Below are positions 1-6,245 of a stretch of 13,509 nt of DNA, piece after piece; position 1 is the stretch's first letter; every line of letters begins with the position of its first letter. The position numbers and the translations under genes were made by a program. Under the pieces are notes generated by a model, which worked only from the letters and a program-made list of their open reading frames with translations, ran no database searches and had not been told where the DNA came from. This stretch comes from Nitrosomonas sp. GTDB lineage: Bacteria; Pseudomonadota; Gammaproteobacteria; Burkholderiales; Nitrosomonadaceae. The DNA is taken from positions 1 to 13,509 of the forward strand of contig JADKHF010000007.1 of the NCBI GenBank assembly GCA_016721865.1, read 5' to 3'.

Positions 1-7
1 GTGTAAC
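1..7. repeat. Half copy of the GTTACAGTGTAAC palindrome at the window edge
   Basis: The first seven bases, GTGTAAC, followed by TAT, match the right half and flank of the palindrome found at 2952-2964 and 3284-3296 (both read GTGTAACTAT). The rest of the copy probably lies outside the window. If so, the repeat family brackets the whole accessory region from 1 to 3300. Only a half site is visible, so chance cannot be excluded. Confidence 0.4.
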
Positions 8-44
8 TATTTTAGCTGTATCTAGTAGCTTGTATCTTAGGAGG

Positions 45-129
45 CTACGAGGCTTTGCGAAAGCAAAACGTAGGAGTTCTAGATCAAGCGTAAACGGGTC
101 TTTCCCGCTTCGGCTTCTTTGCGGAGCCG
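45..129. other. Hairpin-rich segment
   Basis: Two well-formed hairpins are visible. The first pairs CTACG (45-49) with CGTAG (69-73), and TTTGC (54-58) with GCAAA (63-67), closed by a GAAA tetraloop (59-62). The second pairs CGGCTTC (111-117) with GGAGCCG (123-129), with one G-T wobble and loop TTTGC. A weaker CGGG/CCCG pairing sits between them. Such clustering suggests a structured RNA or a single-stranded-DNA replication or packaging signal, but I recognise no named family. Confidence 0.45.
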
Positions 130-273
130 CTGCGGTCTCAGCCCCTGCCCTTTGCCGAACAAATGCGGTTTTTGTTGGAACAGAAGGCCGGGGGATTAAG
201 GAATAAAAAGGTTTTTTTGATTAATCAGGAGGTGAAAATGTTTCCGCGCTTGCTTGCGTCCGGTTTCAAGTAG
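94..273 (+). pseudogene. Possible 3' fragment of an unknown gene, with an orphan strong RBS
   Basis: An open frame of 59 codons runs from just after a stop at 91-93 to TAG at 271-273, with no ATG near its 5' end. Its interior (PFAEQMRFLLEQKAGG, then LINQEVKMFPRLLASGFK) has an ordinary protein-like composition. An in-frame ATG at 238 is preceded by a near-perfect Shine-Dalgarno (AGGAGG, 227-232) at 5-nt spacing, but only 11 codons follow it. It could be a leader peptide, a gene start truncated by deletion, or the tail of a longer protein. I do not recognise a family. Confidence 0.25.
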
Positions 274-358
274 ATAAAAATTGATAAATTTTAGCGAAAT
301 TTTCCGCTTTTTTTGCTTGACACCTTACAAATTATTGTCAATTGCCGAAGAAGGAAAT

Positions 359-613
359 TTAGGAAAAAAACGGATCTTCTGGTCGATTTTTTCGGTAAGA
401 TTCAAGCCGTCTTTCTGCGTGAACGTTTAACCTTCCACTAAGTGCGCGGCAGTAAAGCCGCAACTCTTCCACATCAACGCCTGTTTCAATCAGGCGTTTC
501 TTTTCATTCAAAACATACCGGTAATATTTTCGCTTAACTGATTTGTTGCGTGTATATCGAATGTGCCAATAAAGATTATTCAGTTTTGAAAACATATTTG
601 CAGAATAAAACAC
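359..613 (-). CDS. Small hypothetical protein (84 aa)
   Basis: An uninterrupted 84-residue frame starts at GTG (613), with an in-frame ATG at 595 giving 78 residues. Neither start has a clear Shine-Dalgarno. The protein is basic and predicted helical, with many Lys/Arg/Tyr in the first half (NKSVKRKYYRYVLNEKKRL) and a C-terminal motif VDVEELRLYCRALSGRLNVH followed by AERRLESYRKN. That LRLYCR..L....N.HAERR pattern looks like a real conserved family rather than a shadow frame, and I associate it loosely with short proteins on betaproteobacterial plasmids and genomic islands. No function can be assigned. The 280 bp upstream are AT-rich and could hold its promoter. Unlike the core genes to the right, it shows no frameshift. 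Confidence 0.5.
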   Translation of the reverse strand: MFYSANMFSKLNNLYWHIRYTRNKSVKRKYYRYVLNEKKRLIETGVDVEELRLYCRALSGRLNVHAERRLESYRKNRPEDPFFS

Positions 614-896
614 AATCTAGCGGCAGACCAAACGAAATATAAACCCGCCTATTGTTATGGTGAAAAATGGAAAAATGAATTAAATTATATTATGGTGTAT
701 TAATAGACACCCGTACTTGAACGGGAAAAACTAATGAATGTACCTACACTTTTTATACTTGAAATTACTCAATTCTTGAATTTATAATAAAATTAGAGAG
801 TAACCTATTAAACCAAATCTGTTCCTATTTAAATTAAGAGCTATAATCCCAGTTTATAGCATAGAGTAAACGTCTAATTCACCGGAAGATACGCAG
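614..896. other. AT-rich intergenic region between divergent genes
   Basis: No gene is seen here. The region separates the minus-strand hypothetical gene from the plus-strand two-TM gene, so it should hold two divergent promoters. TATAAT-like hexamers occur at 783-788 and 842-847. Confidence 0.5.
840..860 (+). promoter_or_regulatory. Dyad overlapping a candidate -10 box
   Basis: GCTATAA (840-846) and TTATAGC (854-860) form a perfect 7-bp inverted repeat with a 7-nt spacer. A consensus TATAAT lies at 842-847, about 50 bp before the ATG at 897. A matching -35 is weak (TGTTCC near 820). The dyad could be an operator for the downstream membrane protein gene. Confidence 0.35.
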
Positions 897-1283
897 ATGG
901 AACGTAATCAGATTCGTGCAGAATTCTTGTTCGCAAGTGTGATATCAGTAGCATGTGTAATTGCTATCTTTGATGCGATGGAGCTTGCTAAATCATTAGA
1001 AGAGTATTATGGAAAAAATAGTTATCTTTCAATCCTGATTCATAGTTTCTTTGGATCTGGTACTTTTTTCATTGTTTTTAAGACAATAATTTCCGTGTAT
1101 TTCAAATTTATTTGGAAATACTTTCACCACAGAACATATTTAGATGGGGAATGGGAATATTCTTATAGCACAAAATATAATTCAAAAAAACGAATATGGG
1201 ATGATGAAGAGGTCGACCGAGAAGGAACAGCTCGAATTGTTCACACGCCCGAAGACATTTGTATATATGGAACTAGTATCTAA
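897..1283 (+). pseudogene. N-terminal part of an IS-split two-TM, beta-rich protein (Cap15-like?)
   Basis: Translation starts at ATG 897 with GGAAGA about 7 nt upstream. Residues 10-27 and 43-66 are hydrophobic and form two probable membrane helices. A soluble part follows, starting with the motif YLDGEWEYSYS (81-91) and predicted beta-rich. The native frame ends at Thr-Ser (126-127). The last codon and stop come from the left end of the inserted IS630-family element. Fused to the segment starting at 2421 it gives 217 residues. Two N-terminal helices plus a beta-rich domain opening with L-x-G-x-W matches the general plan of Cap15, the CBASS effector whose beta-barrel binds a cyclic nucleotide. 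The similarity is judged by eye only; another 2TM-beta family is possible. No cyclase-like gene is in the window. The frame itself has no indel, unlike the core genes. Confidence 0.5.
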
Positions 1284-1291
1284 TTGCATAA
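1276..1291 (+). repeat. IS630 left terminal inverted repeat
   Basis: GTATCTAATTGCATAA pairs with the complement of 2403-2418, 14 of 16 matching. The transposase stop codon (complement of 1280-1282) lies inside it. Confidence 0.85.
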
Positions 1292-2351
1292 GTTAACGAT
1301 TGTATTTCTGAGTTGAGCACCTCTTACCTCGCGCTTCCTCCAAACAAACGGCGCAGCAGTTTTATTGTAGTGTTTCACGAACGCTTTGATGGCTTGCGTC
1401 AGTTGCTCCGTACTTTGGAAGCTTACCCCATCCGGTGTTTTGCGTGTAAAGATGCCAAACCAAATTTCTACTTGGTTAGGCCACTTGCTGGAAGTAGGTG
1501 AAGTGGGAAGTGGACGTTAGGATGACGGGCTAGGCAGTCATCATTTCTTTGTGGGTTGCGTAGTTGTCCAAGATCACGTGAATTTCTTGGTTGACAGGCA
1601 CCTCAGCCACTACGTCATCAAGAAAGGCCTGGAAGTCTGGACGCTTCTTGACTGCCGTGACCTTGGATTGATTACGCCAGTGGCCACGTTCAGCGCGGCA
1701 AATAAGTTGACGGTACCGTGACGCCTGTATGTGCTTTTGATTCCGCGCACGATTTTTCCGCTGCTGGTATGAACGTAGCCAATTTTCTCTCTAAGGCTTG
1801 AATCGATGGCTTTTCATCAATACTCAGAACCAGTGCGTTGTGGGGTGGCCCCAGGTACAAGCCTATCACATCTGCTGCTTTGGCCGCGAATTCCGGATCA
1901 GTACTCACGCACCAAGAACGCATGCGCCCGTAGTTGAATGCCCTCCTCCTTGCGAAGAATGCGCCAGATAGCGTCATCTGACACGCCCAGTGCCTGAGCT
2001 AGCGCACTTCCGTCCCAACTGGAAAGCCCTTCGGGTGGAGTAAGTTCAAGCTGTTTTGCGTATTCTATCGCGCAAGTCGCTGGCATCGTAGATGGGTGGC
2101 TTGCCACTGCGCGCTCGGTCATGTAACGCCGCGATGCCGCCCTCCATAAATCTCTTGCGCCACATCGCTACTGTATTCGCCTGCAACTTCATGCGTGCCG
2201 CAATCTGGTCGTTACGTCCGCCCGCCAGACAGCCCAACACAATCTTTGCACGCTCAACCAAACGAGCTTGCTCAGTGCGACCAGATCCCAGTCGCTCCAA
2301 TTCTTTTCGATCCTGATCGCTGCATGTTACCTTTGCTGCTACCCGTGTCAT
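1280..2351 (-). pseudogene. IS630-family DDE transposase, multiply frameshifted
   Basis: The protein starts at ATG 2351. The first 101 residues are an HTH region (LVERAKIVLGCLAGGRNDQ, then IAARMKLQANTVAMWRKRF) in one frame, down to about 2060. The rest is recoverable only by changing frame: a second HTH stretch (LSSWDGSALAQALGVSDDAI) near 2035-1960, then DPEFAAKAADVIGLYLGPP leading to the first catalytic Asp in ALVLSIDEKPSIQALERK (about 1850-1790). The second Asp is in IHVILDNYATHK (about 1590-1550), and the third acidic residue is in LNQVEIWFGIFTRK (about 1480-1440). The C-terminus AFVKHYNKTAAPFVWRK ends at a TAG within the left repeat. At least five single-base indels, none in the DDE residues, make it non-functional as read. 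Confidence 0.85.
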
Positions 2352-2402
2352 GAGAGCCTCTGCTTACGTTAAACAAACAGGAGATTACTTAAATATAACT
2401 AT

Positions 2403-2418
2403 TTATGCAATTAAACAC
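2403..2418 (-). repeat. IS630 right terminal inverted repeat
   Basis: TTATGCAATTAAACAC is the inverted partner of 1276-1291 (two mismatches) and is followed by the duplicated TA at 2419-2420. An ATG at 2405, inside the repeat, opens a frame into the split gene downstream. Confidence 0.85.
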
Positions 2419-2695
2419 TAGTTTTCCAAAAGCTGCAGAAAATAGCAAAACATCACTTGTATCTATTTGGAATATGCCAGCTACCGCTCTGCAAGGTAAT
2501 CAATTGGATACTACGCTTAAGATTACAAGTGGAGATGGATATGAAAAAGGATTTGCTGTGTTACAAATAATTACAGAACCAACCCAATTTATTATTCCAA
2601 ATATGCCAATGAAATTGAAAGGATTTTTCTATATTGTACCTTCGGGAGATAAACCCATAGAGTACGGTCGTATCGAGTTTACACGTCACATGTGA
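2405..2695 (+). pseudogene. C-terminal part of the IS-split two-TM, beta-rich protein
   Basis: The open frame starts at an ATG supplied by the IS right end. Codons 1-4 are IS sequence, and from Thr-Ser (codons 5-6, ACT AGT at the target site) onward it is native. Joined to the 897-1283 part at the shared ACTAG, it continues in frame for 90 residues after Thr-Ser. The segment (SLVSIWNMPATALQGNQL, then GFFYIVPSGDKPIEYGRIEF) alternates hydrophobic and polar residues as beta strands do, and ends GRIEFTRHM at a TGA. This would complete the ligand-binding barrel if the protein is Cap15-like. No Shine-Dalgarno precedes ATG 2405, so independent translation is unlikely. Confidence 0.55.
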
Positions 2696-2844
2696 AACAT
2701 ACATCATAATGTCAAATTGAAACCACGATAAACCAGTTACTAGATTTATCCGATTTGGTGAGCCATTAAGGGCAAGAACTATTAAATTCTGTTTAGCAAT
2801 AAGGGGAAGTTAGGGTAAAGATGAACCGTGTTAGGGATCGGGCA

Positions 2845-2941
2845 ACATGCCCCCTGCGGGGTCATACCCTTCGCGCCGGTCGGCGGCGGCGCGACCCTTG
2901 GACGAGAGGTGGTTTTAAGTGGCGCCAGCGGAAAACCCTCT
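2845..2941. other. Cluster of three dyads, possible origin or transfer/packaging site
   Basis: Three dyads are packed in about 97 bp. CCCC (2850-2853) pairs with GGGG (2858-2861), extended by ATG/CAT. TCGCGCCG (2871-2878) pairs with CGGCGCGA (2887-2894). AGAGG+GTTTT (2905-2909, 2912-2916) pairs with AAAAC+CCTCT (2932-2941), around a central TGGCGCCA palindrome (2920-2927). There is no T-tract, so it is not a typical terminator. The stretch TTAAGTGGCGCC vaguely resembles IncQ-type nic regions (TAAGTGCGCC). Placement next to an RHH-like gene and a Zot-like remnant fits an oriT or single-strand origin, which is an inference only. Confidence 0.4.
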
Positions 2942-2951
2942 AATCTTATAA

Positions 2952-2964
2952 GTTACAGTGTAAC
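2952..2964. repeat. Palindrome GTTACAGTGTAAC
   Basis: A perfect 13-bp palindrome around a central G, extended to 15 bp by A/T. It lies just past the 3' end of the RHH-like pseudogene and is followed directly by TATAAT (2965-2970), so it could cover a plus-strand promoter. Confidence 0.65.
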
Positions 2965-2995
2965 TATAATCAGCGCCCTAGCGAGCAAATTTAAA

Positions 2996-3227
2996 TTAAT
3001 CATGGTTACAGTATAACCGTTCTGCAAGTTCATTTATCGCTTTTTCAATTATTTCACGTTTATTCATTCCGGTTGTCTTGGCCAAGCGCTCAAAGTTACG
3101 AAAAGCCTGTGAATCTAAATTGGTTTTGTAGGTCAGAAGAATTGTATGTGTTCCTATATAATTTCAGGGTCTAAACAATAATGGCGTATGCGGTAAAGCT
3201 TTGTTTTTCTGCGTTGGTTAGTGCCAT
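2996..3227 (-). pseudogene. Small RHH-like DNA-binding regulator, frameshifted
   Basis: ATG 3227 is preceded by GGGAG at 8-nt spacing. It begins MALTNAEKQ, a typical start of short plasmid or phage regulators, but meets TAG after 18 codons. In a second frame the sequence continues LLTYKTNLDSQAFRNFERL, then AKTTGMNKREIIEKAINE and LAERLYCNHD, to TAA at 2996-2998. That part has the beta-strand/helix/helix layout and the 'G-M-N-K-R-E-I-I-E-K-A-I-N-E-L' pattern of ribbon-helix-helix proteins (CopG/ParD/MobC-like). Three copies of the palindrome lie 18-70 bp upstream of the start and one is inside the 3' end, so autoregulation through these sites is plausible. An antitoxin, a relaxosome accessory protein or a phage repressor are all possible. 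Confidence 0.5.
3005..3017. repeat. Variant palindrome GTTACAGTATAAC
   Basis: It differs by one base from the consensus. It overlaps the last codons of the RHH-like pseudogene (encoding Leu-Tyr-Cys-Asn), and with a flanking G/C is still a near-perfect dyad. Confidence 0.6.
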
Positions 3228-3244
3228 GAATATTACTCCCTTTA

Positions 3245-3296
3245 GTTACGCTGCAACCTAATGATATAATTACAGTGTAACCGGTTACAGTGTAAC
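3245..3296. promoter_or_regulatory. Operator array of three palindromes upstream of the RHH-like gene
   Basis: Two copies, ATTACAGTGTAAC (3269-3281) and GTTACAGTGTAAC (3284-3296), are spaced 15 bp start to start. A degenerate copy, GTTACGCTGCAAC, lies at 3245-3257. They sit directly upstream of the ATG at 3227, and TATAAT occurs at 3265-3270. The arrangement is that of a repressor-bound promoter, or of iterons. Confidence 0.6.
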
Positions 3297-3309
3297 TATC
3301 AAGGAATAT

Positions 3310-3674
3310 TTAGGTTTTCTTGGGGTTTTGTGGCCAACCATAAGTAATAGCAGATTCGCACATATCAGCCGGAACGGCTAAACGATGTCCTGATTTGCCA
3401 TAACAAACGCAGCCATAGTTTTTGGATGAGAGACAAGCAGAAACACCGGACCAGTCATAATCAGCGGATACAATAGATTCAAACTGAATAAGTGTTTTTG
3501 CGTAGTAATAACGGGCGGTAATGGTGCGGGTAAGGGTTCGGGAGTAAACAGAGCCGGTATTGGTTCGGCTTGTACCGGATCATCTTGGGCGATACTTTCC
3601 GGAAGCACCCCATTTGAACGAGACGAGATCGAGGAATAGGCATAATAAAAGATTACAGGCCAGTTCAACTTCAT
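3310..3674 (-). pseudogene. 3' remnant of a Zot-like (inovirus pI-type) protein
   Basis: The upper part, from 3674, reads MKLNWPVIFYYAYSS, then a Pro-rich linker (PIPALFTPEPLPAPLPPV), until about 3490. There a one-base shift leads into QFESIVSADYDWSGVSACLS, SKNYGCVCYGKSGHRL and AVPADMCESAITYGWPQNP, ending at TAA (3310-3312). The pattern S-x-C...G-C-x-C-Y...G...L-x-V-P-x-x-M-C...I-x-x-G after a Pro-rich linker is what I know from the periplasmic C-terminal domain of Zot-like proteins, the filamentous phage assembly ATPases. The Walker ATPase domain and membrane helix that should lie upstream are absent, since mdh occupies that place on the other strand. The fragment is therefore truncated as well as frameshifted. 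Family assignment is by eye. Confidence 0.5.
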
Positions 3675-3890
3675 ACGCAGAAACTACAAATCATGATGCA
3701 GTTCAATGTACGCGCCTTGTCAGCAAACAAGAACTCCCACTATCACATACAAAACAAGGAAATTTTTTATCAGTATAAATGCCTTTCCATTCCTTATGCG
3801 CTTTTTTGTATTTTCGATATGCAATCAACACCCTATCGCATTTATTTTTTCTTAAGCAAACTTGCTCTTCCGCGAGACTCTGATTGCAAG

Positions 3891-3896
3891 TATAAT
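3891..3896 (+). promoter_or_regulatory. Candidate mdh -10 box
   Basis: A consensus TATAAT 68 bp before the mdh ATG. No good -35 stands at 17 bp; TTGCTC at 3862-3867 is too far. It would start a transcript near 3903 that contains the hairpin at 3918-3943. Confidence 0.35.
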
Positions 3897-3917
3897 TCGT
3901 TCACTTTTCCCCATATA

Positions 3918-3943
3918 CCGCCAATTTTCTAAGCTATTGGCGG
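3918..3943 (+). promoter_or_regulatory. Leader hairpin before mdh
   Basis: CCGCCAAT (3918-3925) and ATTGGCGG (3936-3943) form a perfect 8-bp stem with a 10-nt loop, ending 20 nt before the mdh ATG. It has no U-tract, so it could be a leader-stabilising stem or an operator. A GAGG (3950-3953) lies between the stem and the start. Confidence 0.45.
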
Positions 3944-3963
3944 ATTCTCGAGGATTGGAAAAA

Positions 3964-4946
3964 ATGAAATCGCCTATTCGTATTGCTGTCACCGGTGCAA
4001 CTGGACAGATTTGTTATAGCTTGCTATTTCGCATTGCAGCGGGTGACATGTTTGGCAAAGACCAGCCGGTTATTCTGCAGTTGCACGACATTACTGATGC
4101 ACAGCCTTTTTTCGAGGCCATCGTCATGGAGTTATATGACTGTGCTTTCCCATTATTAACTGAAATTATCACCACAGATAATCCAGAAGTTGCATTTAAT
4201 AATGTGGACATTGCTTTGCTTGTAGGCGCCCGGCCACGTGGTGAGAATATGGAACGCAAAGACCTCCTTGCAGCCAATGGCCCTATTTTCATAGCGCAAG
4301 GAAGAGCACTTAACGCCGCTGCCAAGCGTAATGTCAAAGTGCTGGTCGTCGGCAACCCTGCCAATACGAATGCCTACATTACCTTAAAAAATGCACCCGA
4401 TCTTGATCCCGGGAATTTCTCAGCCATGTTGCGGCTTGATCATAATCGTGCAGTGTCTCAAGTTGCACTGAAACTCCATGTACCTGTGTCAGACATAAAA
4501 AGAATGATCGTATGGGGAAATCACTCCAATACACAATTCCCGATTTGAGTCATGCAACTGCTGGAAACAATAAAGTAACCACTTTGTTAGCGGATTCTGC
4601 ATGGATAGAAAACCATTTTATCCCAACGGTGCAAAAACGTGGCACAGCAATTATTGAAGCACGTCGCGGCAAATCGAGTGCGGCCAGCGCGGCCAATGCA
4701 ATTATCAATCATATGCAGGATTGGATTTTGGTACCGGAAGGTGATTGGGTATCCATGGGAGTACCCTTCCAATGGATGCTACGACATACCCAGTGGGGTT
4801 ATCTTCAGTTACCCAGTCACATGCAAGAAACGGCCAGTATAAGACTGTCGAGGATTAGAAATAACTAACCAGGACAGGGAAAAATGCAGAAAAGCTATCA
4901 GGAACTGATTGCTGAACAGGAAGCTATTCGGCATCTATTGACTTGA
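3964..4946 (+). pseudogene. mdh: Malate dehydrogenase, frameshifted
   Basis: This is the NAD-dependent malate/oxaloacetate enzyme of the TCA cycle, of the cytosolic 'MDH type 2' kind with about 327 residues. The start ATG 3964 has GAGG ten nt upstream. Visible motifs are the Rossmann start IAVTGATGQICYSLLFRI, substrate-binding ALLVGARPRGENMERKDLL, VLVVGNPANTNAYI, LRLDHNRAVSQ, and the catalytic His in VWGNHSNTQF. The first frame stops at about 4548. The next frame resumes as DLSHATAGNNKVTTLLADSA and runs to about 4765. A third frame reads SNGCYDIPSGVIFSYPVTCK, and further one-base gaps restore a C-terminus ending QELIAEQEAIRHLLT at TGA 4944-4946. At least four indels are needed. The third Rossmann glycine is Cys (TGT). 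All pieces together span a full-length gene. Confidence 0.85.
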
Positions 4947-4982
4947 ATCGAGAACACTCGCCAATTCCTTGCAAATTCTTCT

Positions 4983-6241
4983 TTAGCGCACCATACTAGC
5001 CGCTTCACGAATAGCGATCAATAAAGAAGTATCCAGATGACCATCCGCAATACGCTGTGTATTTTTCTGGAAACGACTGATTGCCTGACGGGTGATCGAA
5101 CCCATTACACCATCCGCTTCACCAGCGTCAATACCCAATGAAAATAAATCCATCTGAAGCTGACGTACCTGCTCACGGGTTATTTTTGCCGTATCAGCCG
5201 GTGGCATACGATGTAATGCAGTCGCACCGGCAATGCGGTCTGCCAGATGTCCGACTGACAGAGCATAAAATTCAGAACGGTTCCAGCGCATAATCACATA
5301 AAAATTCTTGGTAACCAAAAAAGCCGGTCCTTGATGGCCTGAAGGAACGAGCAATGCAGCTTTTTGTTCCAGGGGCACCAATGGCGTTCCAGCAGTTGTG
5401 GTGACACCCAATTTTGCCCATTCAGCCTCACTCAGCATTTGATCTCGCCCCGCCAGTGAATAATCAAAGCTGGCGGCAGACGGACTTCCCGTCCCCAGTC
5501 TAAACCAGGAATCCAACCCAATTGTTGTAGAAAATTTGCGGCAGACCCCATGGCATCGGGGACGCTGCCCCACAGATCACGACGCCCGTCGCCATCGATA
5601 TCTTTTGCATAGCGTAAAAAGGTAGATGGCATGAATTGCATATGCCCCATAGCCCCTGCCCATGAACCGATCATTCGCTCCGGAGAAATATCTCCCGCAT
5701 CGACAATGCGCATGGCATTGAACAATTCCTGTGTGAAAAAGGTGCTGCGACGCGGATCACAGGCAAGCGTGGCTAATGAATCGACCACTGACCAGTCGCC
5801 AAAATGCCCGCCGTAGTTAGTTTCCAGACCCCAGAATGAAACCAGATATTGTGCCGGAATACCCGTTTCCTGCTGAATCTGATTCAACAAAAGACGATGC
5901 TTGTTTAATAATTCCCGGCCACGTTGAATACGTTCTTCATTGATTCGCGTATTAAAGTAACTTGCAAACGTTTGAGTGAACTCAGGTTGACGCCGATCCA
6001 GTTCAATTACACGTGGTATGTATTTGGCATTGTCCAGTACCTTACTGGCTGTTTTGTCAAAAATGCCTTCTGCTTTTTTTAGTAATTTTATTCGAGTGAT
6101 GCACTCACCAAAATCGTTATTTTCGGCATGAACAGCGTGTGTAAACGTCAAAATAGTAAACACCAAAATTCCTGTGTATATCATCCTGCAGCATGCACTG
6201 AATTTAAATGCAGAAAAATAGTGTGTAGCGATCACTGGCAT
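4983..6241 (-). pseudogene. MltB-type lytic murein transglycosylase with PG-binding domain, one frameshift
   Basis: It cleaves the MurNAc-GlcNAc bond of peptidoglycan in the periplasm, forming 1,6-anhydro ends. From ATG 6241, a hydrophobic signal segment (MIYTGILVFTILTFTHAVHA) is followed by the transglycosylase domain with catalytic Glu in SFWGLETNYGGHFGDWSVVD and the motif WAGAMGHMQFMPSTFLRYAK. The frame breaks near 5480, after WGREVRLP. It resumes as ASFDYSLAGRDQMLSEAEWA and ends in a peptidoglycan-binding repeat (QLQMDLFSLGIDAGEADGVM, then GSITRQAISRFQKN), with TAA at 4983-4985. One base change in length would restore about 419 residues, normal for the MltB_2 group. The start lies 5 nt after the fur stop, which implies translational coupling. 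A shorter start at 6184 gives a cleaner signal peptide. Confidence 0.85.
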
Positions 6242-6245
6242 TCTA

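Larger units (their letters stand above)
1274..2420 (-). mobile_element. IS630-family insertion sequence with TA target duplication
   Basis: The element is 1276-2418 (1143 bp), flanked by TA on both sides within CTAG (1273-1276 and 2418-2421), the usual target of the IS630 family. Its ends are 16-bp inverted repeats with two mismatches: GTATCTAATTGCATAA (1276-1291) against the complement of 2403-2418. Removing the element with one TA rejoins the flanking gene in frame, which fixes the boundaries. The only gene is a minus-strand DDE transposase that is frameshifted several times, so the copy should be unable to move itself. It still contains the terminal repeats. Confidence 0.9.
2696..2995. 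other. Non-coding region with a GC-rich island
   Basis: I see no convincing gene here. AT-rich sequence (2696-2825) changes abruptly to a GC-rich block from about 2830 to 2941, then back. The direct repeat GTTAGGG occurs twice, near 2809 and 2829, at the left edge of the GC-rich block. Confidence 0.45.
3675..3963. other. Intergenic region upstream of mdh
   Basis: No gene is supported. It holds the likely mdh promoter (TATAAT, 3891-3896) and the leader hairpin. The phage-like remnant ends near 3680. Confidence 0.4.

Noticed and set aside
2821..2943. Arg-rich ORF and the longer GC-rich ORF across the dyad block
   Set aside because: Low-complexity translations of inverted repeats, without RBS or recognisable protein features.
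3862..3963. N-terminal extension of MDH from ATG 3862
   Set aside because: The family starts at MKSPIRIAVTGA (3964), which has its own RBS. The extension covers the promoter and leader hairpin.
4014..4364. Long antisense ORF within mdh (and similar antisense ORFs in mltB, fur and uspA)
   Set aside because: Shadows of conserved coding sequence on the other strand; no independent signals.
4884..4946. Short ORF MQKSYQELIAEQEAIRHLLT, at first sight an H-NS-like N-terminus
   Set aside because: With two one-base corrections it continues directly from the mdh C-terminal sequence (VEDLEITNQDREK) and matches the usual end of MDH proteins, so it is the mdh 3' end.
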